Shown: one piece after another, positions 26,343 to 35,088 of the stretch | Numbering within the stretch: the first letter of the stretch is position 1 | How the letters are laid out: each line of letters opens with the position of its first letter | DNA from: Ruminococcus sp. UNK.MGS-30 | GTDB taxonomy: Bacteria; Bacillota; Clostridia; Oscillospirales; Ruminococcaceae | Assembly: GCA_000980705.1 (NCBI GenBank) | Contig: LBCK01000003.1 | Location: 372,001 to 436,000, forward strand | Direction: 5' to 3' | DNA length: 64,000 bases | Notes under the pieces: generated by a model | Databases searched by the model: none | Seen by the model: only the letters and a program-made list of their open reading frames with translations | Told to the model about the DNA's origin: nothing | Made by a program: the position numbers and the translations under genes

Positions 26343-28149
26343 GGCAAGCACCTCCTATCGCTTGTGTCGGGCAGACCTGCGCACACAGACCGCAGCCGGT
26401 ACACAGCGCCTGTTCGATACGGACTTTGCCGTCCTGCAGAATGATGCCGGGGCAGCCCAGTGTCCGGATACACTTCTTGCACTGGATGCACTTGCTCTCC
26501 TCAATCTCTGCCGGCTTTCCGGACTTTATCAGCACCGCACAGGGCGACTTGAAAATGATTGCCTTTACGCCGGGCTGTGATGCCACACGCTTGACGCACG
26601 CCACTGCCTCTTTCAGATGCAGCGGATCCACGGTCTCCACCGTCTTTACGCCGATGCCGTGCAGGGTGTCTACAATGCTCACCTTGTCTACCACCTGTCC
26701 CATCATGGTCTTTCCCGTGCCGGGATGGGGCTGGTGTCCGGTCATTGCCGTGGTGGAATTGTCCAGAACCACCAGCGTCATGTTCGCCTGGTTGTACACA
26801 GCGTTCACCATGCCGGTGATCGCCGAGGCGAAGAACGTGGAATCTCCCACAAAGGCAAAGCAGGTGGTGTCCGGTTCGACCTTGCCGATGCCCTGGGTCA
26901 TGTTGACACCAGCGCCCATGCAAAGACAGGTATCCACCATATCCAGCGGCATGGCATTGCCCAGTGTATAGCAGCCGATATCGCCGCAGAATACGCTCTT
27001 CTTCCCTTTCATTGCCTCTTTGACGGCAAAGAACGAGGCACGGTGAGGACATCCGGCGCACAAAACCGGCGGACGCACCGGCAGCTGCGGCGGCGTTTCC
27101 GGTGCTGCGGCAGCTGGCTGCTCCCAGCCCAGGAATGCCGCCAGATCTTTTGCCACGCTGTCGCAGGAGTTTTCTCCGGCAGGGGCAACATCGTGCGTCA
27201 GCTTGCCACGAATCTTTGTGGGCAGATGATACTTGCCGCAGAGATAAACCAGTTTCTGTTCGATCACCGGATCCAGTTCTTCCAGGCAAAGCACCTCATC
27301 CAGTCCCTGTAAGAATTCCACTGCCAGCTGTTCCGGGAACGGGAACGGCGTAGCCACTTTCAGCACTCCGGGCGCAGATTTGCCATGGAGTACTTCCATG
27401 GTATAGGCATAGCTGATACCATGCGTCGCAATACCCTTTTTGCAGCCGGGATCTGCCGCCGGACGAATGCAGTTGCGCTCGTAGCCGGAAAAGACCTCCT
27501 GCAATTGTTCGTTCCGCTCTTCCATGCGGATGTGATTCTGGTAGGACAGTCTGGGGAATATGACCCACTTGGAGGAATCTTTGACGAATCCCTCCGGCTG
27601 GTTGACCAGATAATCTGCCTTGTCCTTTACCTGAATCGAGGCATACCCATGACAGACTCTGGTGGTGGGGCGAAACAGTACCGGCGTGTGATACTTTTCT
27701 GAATAGGCGAAAGCCTCCTGGATCATATCATATGCCTCCTGCACCCCGGACGGGTCAAAACACGGCAGCTTGGAAAAAGCGGCAAACCGCCGGGTGTCCT
27801 GCTCTGTCTGAGAAGAGATCGGGCCGGGATCGTCCGCCACCAGTACTACCATGCCGCCTTTTACGCCGATGTAGGCAAGGCTCATCAGCGGGTCGGACGC
27901 AACGTTCAACCCCACCTGTTTCATGGTCACCATTGTCCGTGCGCCGCAGTATGCTGCACCGGCTGCCAGTTCCATGGCGGCTTTTTCGTTGGCAGACCAT
28001 TCTACATAAATGCTGCCGTCATTGTGCCTGGCGGTCGTCTCCAGCACTTCGGTGGACGGCGTTCCGGGATAGCCCGAAACAACATTCAGACCTGCGGCGA
28101 CTGCGCCCATGGCAATTGCCGCATTTCCCATTAAAAATTCTGTGTGCAT
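26335..28149 (-). CDS. iorA: Indolepyruvate ferredoxin oxidoreductase, alpha subunit
   Basis: The 604-residue subunit has an N-terminal pyrimidine-binding region, a thiamine diphosphate-binding domain (GDSTFFASAITGMVNAVYN, with the GDS...N motif), and two C-terminal [4Fe-4S] motifs (CIQCKKCIRTLGCP and CTGCGLCAQVCPTQAI). It oxidises aryl pyruvates from aromatic amino acids and reduces ferredoxin. No convincing ribosome binding site precedes the ATG at 28149, so initiation may be weak or unusual. It heads a three-gene operon with iorB and the CoA ligase. Confidence 0.95.
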   Translation of the reverse strand: MHTEFLMGNAAIAMGAVAAGLNVVSGYPGTPSTEVLETTARHNDGSIYVEWSANEKAAMELAAGAAYCGARTMVTMKQVGLNVASDPLMSLAYIGVKGGMVVLVADDPGPISSQTEQDTRRFAAFSKLPCFDPSGVQEAYDMIQEAFAYSEKYHTPVLFRPTTRVCHGYASIQVKDKADYLVNQPEGFVKDSSKWVIFPRLSYQNHIRMEERNEQLQEVFSGYERNCIRPAADPGCKKGIATHGISYAYTMEVLHGKSAPGVLKVATPFPFPEQLAVEFLQGLDEVLCLEELDPVIEQKLVYLCGKYHLPTKIRGKLTHDVAPAGENSCDSVAKDLAAFLGWEQPAAAAPETPPQLPVRPPVLCAGCPHRASFFAVKEAMKGKKSVFCGDIGCYTLGNAMPLDMVDTCLCMGAGVNMTQGIGKVEPDTTCFAFVGDSTFFASAITGMVNAVYNQANMTLVVLDNSTTAMTGHQPHPGTGKTMMGQVVDKVSIVDTLHGIGVKTVETVDPLHLKEAVACVKRVASQPGVKAIIFKSPCAVLIKSGKPAEIEESKCIQCKKCIRTLGCPGIILQDGKVRIEQALCTGCGLCAQVCPTQAIGGACHA

Positions 28150-28214
28150 TTTATCAATCCAATCTGAGTTTGCTGTCGGAGCTTGTTTCAGAAACCTCCG
28201 CTTGCTCCTCTTCT

Positions 28215-28243
28215 ATTATAGTAGAATTTGTCGGTAAAGTCAA
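28215..28243 (-). promoter_or_regulatory. Promoter of iorA operon
   Basis: On the minus strand TTGACT (28238-28243), 17 bp and TATAAT (28215-28220). The leader contains GGAGC...GCTCC and GTTTC/GAAAC complementary pairs. Confidence 0.85.
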
Positions 28244-28256
28244 GGCAACATTGCAG

Positions 28257-28304
28257 AAAAAAGCCCCTCTGAAACTGTGCCGCATGGCAGGTCTCAGAAG
28301 GGCT
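28257..28304 (-). terminator. Strong terminator at the end of the mannan operon
   Basis: On the minus strand AGCCCTTCTGA (28294-28304) pairs with TCAGAGGGGCT (28262-28272), with an inner TGCC/GGCA pair and six T residues after. It lies about 200 nt beyond the last mannanase stop. Confidence 0.88.
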
Positions 28305-28432
28305 GTTTCCCTACACAAACCGTATAGATATTCAAGAGAGGAAAATCGAAACTGCACCCTGTGCGCCGGATGCAGTTACCGAAAGGAGATTTCGGAGTGG
28401 GGCGATGCGGTCAGCGCCTGCAAAGAAGTGTG
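28262..28432 (-). ncRNA. Putative structured RNA or 3' UTR element, family unknown
   Basis: Between the last mannanase stop (28505) and the terminator, at least three further hairpins follow one another on the same strand. GCCTGCA pairs with TGCAGGC inside a GCGGT/ACCGC outer pair, CCGAAA pairs with TTTCGG, and AACTGCA pairs with TGCAGTT. The terminator stem comes last. The stretch contains no protein gene with a ribosome binding site; the longest frame is about 36 codons and looks incidental. The density of perfect stems suggests a structured RNA, either processed from the operon 3' end or independently made. No known riboswitch or small-RNA class could be matched by eye, and no clear promoter was found. 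Confidence 0.4.
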
Positions 28433-28504
28433 ATGCAGGCATGATTCACACCGCCCGATATGAAATTTTTGAAAAGGGGATGTCTTAGAAAAATAGGAAT
28501 CGGA

Positions 28505-30991
28505 TTACACCTTTTCCGGCAGGCTGTTGATGATGTGTACCAGGAACCGGAGCAGAGCCAGTGCGTCGTTGCTGCTCATTGTGCCGTCCGCATCACAGTC
28601 TGCATTCATTTTTGCAGTAGCATTCAGTTCAACTACCCCAGCTGCCGCCTTATTCAGCAGCACTGCGTCCACAATATCCACCTTGCCGTCCAGGTTAACA
28701 TCGCCGTACAGCACAGCGCCTGCCTCTTCAGAAGAAGTCGTTGTTTCCGATGCAGTGACAGACGTTGTCTCCGAAGAAGTTTCTGCGGAAGAAACCGTCT
28801 CTGTTGCAGATGCTGTGGTCTCCGAAGCGGTTGTCACAGTGGTCTCACTGCTGGTTTCCGATGCGGTGGTATCTGTGCTTTCTGCGGAGGATTCGCTTGT
28901 CTCCGATGCAGAAGTCGTTGTTGTCTCAGTGGTTTCGCTGGTGGTTACGGTAGTTTCTGTGGTCACTACCGGTGTTTTGTCGCTGTAAAGTCCGATATCA
29001 TCGAAGTACCATACGCCGGTACCCGGATTGCCGTTCTGTCCGGTGTAGAGGGAGAATTCTTTCACACCGCTCAGCGTCGGTGTTTCTGCGGCAGTTCCCC
29101 ACTGCTGTACATGGAAATCGGAGAACGGGATCTTGACTTCTGTCCAGCCCTCATTTGCTGTCACCTTCTGGATGCTCTCCCAGTAAGCGCCTGCGCCGTC
29201 TACGAACTGGAACGTAGTTTCACGGTTGCTGCCGTCCGACAGGATCCAAAAACGGATGCCGTCAAATCCGGTCCAGTCTGCACTGCCCAGGTTCTTGGTA
29301 GCACCGCAATATCCCGGACCGCCGTCTGCAACGCTGTACGCATATTTCAGCGCAGCCTTGCCGTTTTTCACGTTTTCCTTATCCAGTGTCAGTGTCAGCT
29401 TGTCGCCGTTGGAATTCTGCTTATACGCCATTGCAACGGCAGTGTCATCGTCATAGGATTCAAAGTCATCAATGATGCTCCGTGCAGCCTCTTCCGATTC
29501 CTTGCTGTAAACCGTCAGCTTGACTGTGGGCTGGTTGCCCTCGGTGGTCAGCAGCTTTACCGTATGGGTGCCGATCTCCAGCTTTGCCAGAGCGTCCTTT
29601 GCAATGGTGATGGTGTCTTCTGTCATGGTGTAGCTGTCAGCCGGCAGATCTGCGTCATCCAGCTGTAATCCGGACGCCTTGCCCTGCATCATCTGATAGG
29701 ACAGTGTAACGTCTTCCGGCGCATTCAGGTTGACCCGGAGGTTCTTTCCGGAAAGGCTGTTCTTCGGTGTCTGGTTCTGCATTCTCTCAGCGTGTGCCTT
29801 GAAATAGGTCAGAATCGGGTCGCCGTCCATCACGGTGAATTCGCTGAGCTTGCGGTCGTTGAATTCCCAGAACAGACCGCCTGCGGCATCCTGCTCCTCG
29901 ATGGTATCAAACACGGCTTTCCAGTATGCCTCATACTCATCCGCAGGCAGAGAGGAATGCACATTGAATTCGGTAACGACGAACGGCTTTCCGACTACTT
30001 CGTGAGAATCTGCGATCCACTGGAGCATGGTCGTCTTGGTGTCCTCCGGTGTCATATTCGCCCACTGTTCATCCGGATACGGATGCGCAGAGCAGAAGTC
30101 GATATAGGGTGACTGCTGGATGTAGACGAACGGGTTGCCCTCGTCGCCGCCGAATCCGTATTTCAGACCGTGGCCTTCCAGACCGGTATAGACCATGTGA
30201 TTCGGGTCAACGCTCTTGATATACTCGCCCATTTCATCCACCCATGCACGGAGTGTCAGACCAGTGCTGTCCTCGCCGGCATCCTGGTAACGGGGTTCAT
30301 TCATCAGATCCCATGCAAAAATGGTGGGATCGTCTTTATACTGCACACCAGTGAAATAGTTGGTACGCTCTGCAAAGTGCTTGGCGTAGTCCTTATACCA
30401 CTGCTTGCAGGTCTCGTTGCTGAAATACTGCGCCCGGTTCGCATGGCTGCCGCCGGTCAGTCCTGCCCAGCTCAGCTTTTTGTCAATGCCGCCGTATGCC
30501 TCCCAGTAGTTTTCCAGCGTGATGATAACACGGATGTTATGCTCTTGTGCAGAGTACATGATATAGTCGAAAAGCATGAACTCTGCCTCGTTATACTCGC
30601 CCGGTGCAAGTTCAAATCCGTGCCAGGTCTCATTGGAAAAGCCCCAGGTACGCAGTACCGTTACGCCGTTGTCCTCCATCTGCTGCATCCGGCTGTCGAT
30701 TTGATCCTTGTACATATACTTGTTTTCGATATCCTCGTTGGAATCTTTGCTGGAGCCGTCGCCCAAAGTGAACAGATCGTAGGAGTTGCATCCGGCAAAA
30801 TAGAACGGTGCGCCGTCACACATGAAGTGTGTTCCGTCTGCATAGACAAAGCCTTCCGGCACGCTGGATGTTTTTGCAGCCGCTGCCGTTTCGCTGTCTG
30901 CTGCCCAGGCAGTGGAATAGCTGCCCACTACACCGCACACGCCCAGTACCGCACTGGCGCAGAGTGCTGTGATCTTCTTCAGATATTTCAT
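28505..30991 (-). CDS. Cellulosomal GH5 (GH5_7-like) beta-mannanase with CBM and dockerin
   Basis: The 828-residue secreted enzyme has a signal peptide (1-30) and a GH5 catalytic domain (about 45-410) with acid/base E232 in WDLMNEP and nucleophile E341 in VVTEFN. An X2-like immunoglobulin-fold module follows (about 415-498), then a CBM11-like beta-sandwich (about 505-675), a Thr/Ser/Glu linker (about 680-755) and a C-terminal dockerin with two calcium loops (DVNLDGKVDIVD, DCDADGTMSSND). The start at 30991 follows AAAGGAG. The two-residue-pair pattern and long N-terminal half match the GH5_7 mannanases. The dockerin would attach it to a cellulosome scaffoldin. It is the last enzyme of the mannan operon. 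Confidence 0.92.
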   Translation of the reverse strand: MKYLKKITALCASAVLGVCGVVGSYSTAWAADSETAAAAKTSSVPEGFVYADGTHFMCDGAPFYFAGCNSYDLFTLGDGSSKDSNEDIENKYMYKDQIDSRMQQMEDNGVTVLRTWGFSNETWHGFELAPGEYNEAEFMLFDYIMYSAQEHNIRVIITLENYWEAYGGIDKKLSWAGLTGGSHANRAQYFSNETCKQWYKDYAKHFAERTNYFTGVQYKDDPTIFAWDLMNEPRYQDAGEDSTGLTLRAWVDEMGEYIKSVDPNHMVYTGLEGHGLKYGFGGDEGNPFVYIQQSPYIDFCSAHPYPDEQWANMTPEDTKTTMLQWIADSHEVVGKPFVVTEFNVHSSLPADEYEAYWKAVFDTIEEQDAAGGLFWEFNDRKLSEFTVMDGDPILTYFKAHAERMQNQTPKNSLSGKNLRVNLNAPEDVTLSYQMMQGKASGLQLDDADLPADSYTMTEDTITIAKDALAKLEIGTHTVKLLTTEGNQPTVKLTVYSKESEEAARSIIDDFESYDDDTAVAMAYKQNSNGDKLTLTLDKENVKNGKAALKYAYSVADGGPGYCGATKNLGSADWTGFDGIRFWILSDGSNRETTFQFVDGAGAYWESIQKVTANEGWTEVKIPFSDFHVQQWGTAAETPTLSGVKEFSLYTGQNGNPGTGVWYFDDIGLYSDKTPVVTTETTVTTSETTETTTTSASETSESSAESTDTTASETSSETTVTTASETTASATETVSSAETSSETTSVTASETTTSSEEAGAVLYGDVNLDGKVDIVDAVLLNKAAAGVVELNATAKMNADCDADGTMSSNDALALLRFLVHIINSLPEKV
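28990..29410 (-). repeat. CBM module repeat copy A
   Basis: About 420 bp encoding the CBM11-like module is nearly identical at the DNA level to 31749-32170 in the neighbouring mannanase, while the flanking catalytic domains differ strongly. Confidence 0.9.
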
Positions 30992-31005
30992 AAGCTGCTC
31001 CTTTC

Positions 31006-33825
31006 TCACTTGCTCTCCGGCAAGCTGTTGATGATGTGTACCAGGAACCGGAGCAGTGCCAGTGCGTCATTTCCGCCTACTGTGCCGTCTGCATCGCAGT
31101 CCGCATTCGTTCTCGCAGATTCGTTCAGTTCCACCACGCCGGCAGTTGCCTTATTCAGCAGCACTGCGTCCGCAATATCTACCTTGCCGTCCAGATTGAT
31201 GTCACCATACAGGACACTGCCCGGTGTTTCCTCGGATGTTGCAGTAGTCTGAGAAGATGTCTCTGTGGCAGATGCCGATGTTACTGTCTCCGAAGTAGTA
31301 GCAGATGCTGTGGTCTCCGTGGTATCCGAAGAAACGGTTTCAGAAGTCTTTCCGGTATCCTCAGTGGATGTAGAAGTTTCTGTCTCTGTGGTGGTAGTTT
31401 CCGAAGTTGTGGTTACCGTTGTCTCTGTAGTTTCTGTTGTGACTGAGCCGTCCTTCACGGTAATGGTCAGAACCACATCCGGGCAGTCTGCAAAGGAAAC
31501 GTGTAGGGTGTGTTCGCCAGCTGCCAGCGTATCCAGATAGGAGCGGTTGAACCGGAACTGGCTGCCGTTTACTGCAAAGTCTGTTCCCTGCTGCAATGCG
31601 TTGCCGTCCTCGGTGATGCCTGTCAGTGCGTGGCCGTTTGTGATAATGGTGAAGATAATGTCTGTCGGATCCTGCTTATCATAGACTGCTGTGGTCTCTG
31701 TTGCCTCCGCATCCGGTACAGTCACAGTGCCGTCATGATACAGACCGATGTCATCGAAGTACCATACGCCGGTACCCGGATTGCCGTTCTGTCCGGTATA
31801 GATAGAGAATTCCTGCACACCGCTCAGCGTCGGTGTTTCTGCGGCAGTTCCCCACTGCTGTACATGGAAATCGGAGAACGGGATCTTGACTTCTGTCCAG
31901 CCCTCATTTGCAGTTACCTTCTGGATGCTCTCCCAGTAAGCGCCTGCGCCGTCTACGAACTGGAATGTAGTTTCACGGTTGCTGCCGTCCGACAGGATCC
32001 AGAAACGGATGCCGTCAAATCCGGTCCAGTCTGCGCCGCCCAGTTTCTTGGTTGCACCGCAGTATCCCGGGCCGCCGTCTGCAACGCTGTACGCATATTT
32101 CAGTGCAGCCTTGCCGTTTTTCACGTTTTCCTTATCCAGTGTCAGGGTAAGTGTATCACCATTGGAATTGGGGGTATATGCTGCGGAAACAGCCTTGCTG
32201 TCGGCATAGCTTTCAAAATCATCGATCACGCTGCGGGACTGTTCCTCTGCGGTAGAATCATAAACCCGGATCAGTGCCGTAGGCTGTGCGCCCTCTGTTG
32301 TCAGCACAGTTACCTTATGATTGCCCAGTTCCAGCTTTTTCAGCACATCCGCTGCAATGGTGACTGACGAGCTGCTGACGGTATAGTCGGTTCCGTTTTT
32401 CAGCACGGTGTCTCCCAGCTGTACGCCGGAGATCTCGCCCAGTTTCATCGTCGCCTGGAAGGTGACGTCCTTCGGATTTACAACGTCGAAGTCTGCCTTC
32501 TTCGGAGAAATGCTGTTCTGTGCATTCCGTGCGCTCATCCGCTCTGCGTGTGCCATGATGACATCACGTGCATCATTGGTTTTCGGATAATCCCGGTAGT
32601 ATACGGTGTAGCCGTCATAGTCCTGGTACAGGCTGTCGCCGTCCATGGATGCCAGCATCCAGTAGTTTGTGCCGGCGAATTCGACGCCCTCATAGGTTTT
32701 GCCTTCGAAGATGTCGAACCAATCTTTATAAACATCGGCTCTCTCACTCTGATCCTTCCAGCCAAATTCTTCTGCAATCAGCGGCTTGTTCATGGCTGCG
32801 GTATCCTCGCCGTGTTTCTTGAACCAGAACTCGCCCTGTTCTTTGGTGAGTCCCCACTGGTCGCAGTATACGTGCAGTGTGCCGAAGTCGATATCCGGCA
32901 ATGCTGTCAGTTGCAGGAAATCCATGCCGGAGCTGCCGTGGTATACGTACTTGTGGTCACCCTCCGGGAAGTCGTTGTAGCCGTAGTTGTAAAAGCCCTC
33001 ATCTCCCACTGCCAGCATATGGTTGCTGTCGATGGACTTTACGTATTCGCTCATTTCCTTTGCCCAGTTGACAACCACATTCTTTTCGCAGCCGGCGTCA
33101 GACTCGCACCGGGGTTCGTTTGCCAGCTCCCAGGAGAAAACAGTGGGATCGTCTTTGTATTTCACGCCGGTGTACACGTTCTCGTGGTTGAGCAGCGTCT
33201 TGACGTAGTTCTTATACCATCCCTTGATGGTTTCGTTGGTGTAGAAGTCATCGTGTCCGGTGACATTCTCGCCTGCCAGCTGCGCCCACTTTACATACTG
33301 TCCCATGCCGCCGAACGCTTCCCAGTTGTTAGTAAATGTAATCAGCAGCTTTACGCCTTCCTGCTCCGCCTTGTACAGTGCATAGTCCAGCTTTTGCAGA
33401 CCGTCCTCGCCCTCGTTGACGACCGGCTTGTTCAGGTCAGCGTCGTAATACTGGTAGTACACGCCTTCCTTTTCACCAGAACCGTCTACGCTGTCGGTAA
33501 ACACGGTATAGCCCTTATCGGAAACCTTATCGGTCTTGACGCCGGCATCCAGGTTGCCCCAGGTACGGACTACTTTCATGCCCATTGCCGCAGCATCTTC
33601 CAGCGCTGCGTCTACGGTCGCCTTCGGTTTGAAGTTGATGTAGTAGTTGTTTGTGCCGGCATAGTAAAATGTCGAACCATCCAGCATGAACTGTGTTCCG
33701 TTGGTGGTGACAAATCCGCTGCGGCTGTCTGCCGCCTGCACGGTCACTGCGCCGGAAAACGGCATTGCAATTGCACTGCACCCAAGCACCAGACTGCTTG
33801 CGGCTGCGATCCATTTCCTCTTCAT
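31006..33825 (-). CDS. Cellulosomal GH5 (GH5_7-like) beta-mannanase with two accessory modules, CBM and dockerin
   Basis: The 939-residue secreted enzyme has a signal peptide (1-31) and a GH5 domain (about 35-455) with acid/base E237 in WELANEP and nucleophile about E353 in AEEFG. An X2-like module (about 458-540), a CBM11-like module (about 545-715), a second X2-like module (about 735-812), a Thr-rich linker and a C-terminal dockerin follow. The start at 33825 follows GAGGAGG. It ends 14 nt before the second mannanase. The catalytic domain is clearly divergent from its neighbour, so the two likely attack different mannan or glucomannan substrates. The shared CBM is almost unchanged. Confidence 0.93.
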   Translation of the reverse strand: MKRKWIAAASSLVLGCSAIAMPFSGAVTVQAADSRSGFVTTNGTQFMLDGSTFYYAGTNNYYINFKPKATVDAALEDAAAMGMKVVRTWGNLDAGVKTDKVSDKGYTVFTDSVDGSGEKEGVYYQYYDADLNKPVVNEGEDGLQKLDYALYKAEQEGVKLLITFTNNWEAFGGMGQYVKWAQLAGENVTGHDDFYTNETIKGWYKNYVKTLLNHENVYTGVKYKDDPTVFSWELANEPRCESDAGCEKNVVVNWAKEMSEYVKSIDSNHMLAVGDEGFYNYGYNDFPEGDHKYVYHGSSGMDFLQLTALPDIDFGTLHVYCDQWGLTKEQGEFWFKKHGEDTAAMNKPLIAEEFGWKDQSERADVYKDWFDIFEGKTYEGVEFAGTNYWMLASMDGDSLYQDYDGYTVYYRDYPKTNDARDVIMAHAERMSARNAQNSISPKKADFDVVNPKDVTFQATMKLGEISGVQLGDTVLKNGTDYTVSSSSVTIAADVLKKLELGNHKVTVLTTEGAQPTALIRVYDSTAEEQSRSVIDDFESYADSKAVSAAYTPNSNGDTLTLTLDKENVKNGKAALKYAYSVADGGPGYCGATKKLGGADWTGFDGIRFWILSDGSNRETTFQFVDGAGAYWESIQKVTANEGWTEVKIPFSDFHVQQWGTAAETPTLSGVQEFSIYTGQNGNPGTGVWYFDDIGLYHDGTVTVPDAEATETTAVYDKQDPTDIIFTIITNGHALTGITEDGNALQQGTDFAVNGSQFRFNRSYLDTLAAGEHTLHVSFADCPDVVLTITVKDGSVTTETTETTVTTTSETTTTETETSTSTEDTGKTSETVSSDTTETTASATTSETVTSASATETSSQTTATSEETPGSVLYGDINLDGKVDIADAVLLNKATAGVVELNESARTNADCDADGTVGGNDALALLRFLVHIINSLPESK
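31749..32170 (-). repeat. CBM module repeat copy B
   Basis: Counterpart of 28990-29410. The dockerin-coding ends (about 28515-28700 and 31018-31200) are also highly similar. Confidence 0.9.
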
Positions 33826-33903
33826 TTGTTCCTCCTCATAACATTGTGTCTGCCTCCGGTGTTTGTTCCGCAGGGACAGACGGGACAATTACAACCTTAC
33901 CTC

Positions 33904-35076
33904 TTACTGCTGACGCATAAACGCCAGATTCTTGTCGATCAGCTCACAGCGCTGCTTGACACAGTCTGCACTGCGGAGCGGATCGCCGGGCGTATGAAAC
34001 GCATAATCCAAAAGCCGCTTGATGTCAGTTGTGGCAACGTGCAGCCGGGTGTCGGAAGATGCGTAATAGATATAAACCGTACCATCCGGGCGGACGATCG
34101 CACCGTTGGTGAAAACCACATTGGAAACATCGCCCACACGTTCTTCTCCCAGCGGCGCCAGGAAGTAGCCGGAGGGTTCTGCGATCACCTTCCACGGCTC
34201 GTGCAGGTCGGTGACAAACACATACAGCACATAGCGAAGTCCTGCCGCTGTATTCCGCACGCCGTGCGCCAGGTGCAGCCAGCCCTTTTCCGTTTCGATC
34301 GGGACAGCGCCGGCACCGTTTTTGGATTCGGTGATGGTGTGATACTTCCGCAGGCTGGTCATGCGTTCTTCTTCGATCACTGCGTTTGTGATATCGTCTG
34401 CCAGCCCAAAGCCGATGCCGCCGCCGGAACCGGTCTCAATGAAGCCATCCATAGGTCTGGTGTAAAACGCATACTTGCCGTCCACGAACTTCGGCAGCAG
34501 GCACACATTTCGCTGCTGGGGACTCTGCTTGGTCACCAGATTCGGCAGGCGTTCCCAGGTGTTCAGATCCCTGGTACGGACAATTCCGGCAGCCGCAACT
34601 GCCGCAGACAGATCAGACGGATCTTTGGCGCTGGATTCTGAACAAAATACGCCGTAGATCCAGCCGTCCTCGTGCTGCGTCAGACGCATATCATAGACGT
34701 TTGTCTCATCCGGATACAGATCCGGCAGCACAATGGGCTTTTCCCGAAAGCGGAAGTTGTCGATGCCGTTTTCGCTTTCCGCCACGGCAAAAAAGCTTTT
34801 CCGGTCATTGCCCTCTACCCGAACCACCAGACAATACTTGCCGTCCAGATAGATCGCTCCGGCATTGAATACGGCATTGACACCCAGACGCTCCAGGAAA
34901 AACGGATTCGTCTCCGGGTTCAGATCATACCGCCAGTGCAGCGGCACATGGTCACGGGTCAGCACCGGATTTTTCCAGCGCAGGTAAATGCCATTGTAAA
35001 AGGACGATTTCTCATTTTTGCGGCTGAGCAGCTCTTCCTGCTTTTCTTTCTGCCGCAGATATTCCACATGATACAT
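33904..35076 (-). CDS. GH130 4-O-beta-D-mannosyl-D-glucose phosphorylase (GH130_1 type)
   Basis: The 390-residue five-bladed propeller enzyme phosphorolyses Man-beta-1,4-Glc to mannose-1-phosphate and glucose in the cytosol. It has the GH130_1 length and family blocks ([47 protein letters not shown]). No signal peptide is present. It is 12 nt downstream of the epimerase gene, which makes its substrate from mannobiose. GAGGAGG precedes the start. The pairing is the one known from Ruminococcus albus (RaMP1 with cellobiose 2-epimerase); subfamily assignment is from length, motifs and context. Confidence 0.9.
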   Translation of the reverse strand: MYHVEYLRQKEKQEELLSRKNEKSSFYNGIYLRWKNPVLTRDHVPLHWRYDLNPETNPFFLERLGVNAVFNAGAIYLDGKYCLVVRVEGNDRKSFFAVAESENGIDNFRFREKPIVLPDLYPDETNVYDMRLTQHEDGWIYGVFCSESSAKDPSDLSAAVAAAGIVRTRDLNTWERLPNLVTKQSPQQRNVCLLPKFVDGKYAFYTRPMDGFIETGSGGGIGFGLADDITNAVIEEERMTSLRKYHTITESKNGAGAVPIETEKGWLHLAHGVRNTAAGLRYVLYVFVTDLHEPWKVIAEPSGYFLAPLGEERVGDVSNVVFTNGAIVRPDGTVYIYYASSDTRLHVATTDIKRLLDYAFHTPGDPLRSADCVKQRCELIDKNLAFMRQQ

Positions 35077-35088
35077 CCGGTTTCCTCC

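Noticed and set aside
28331..28340. TCAAGAGAGG, reminiscent of the start of a SAM-I riboswitch
   Set aside because: The conserved downstream core (GGCAACC, kink-turn) is absent, and the strong terminator points to the opposite strand.
28310..28420. A 36-codon frame inside the structured RNA (minus strand, from an ATG near 28427)
   Set aside because: It has no ribosome binding site, and its sequence coincides with the paired arms of the hairpins, so RNA structure explains it better.
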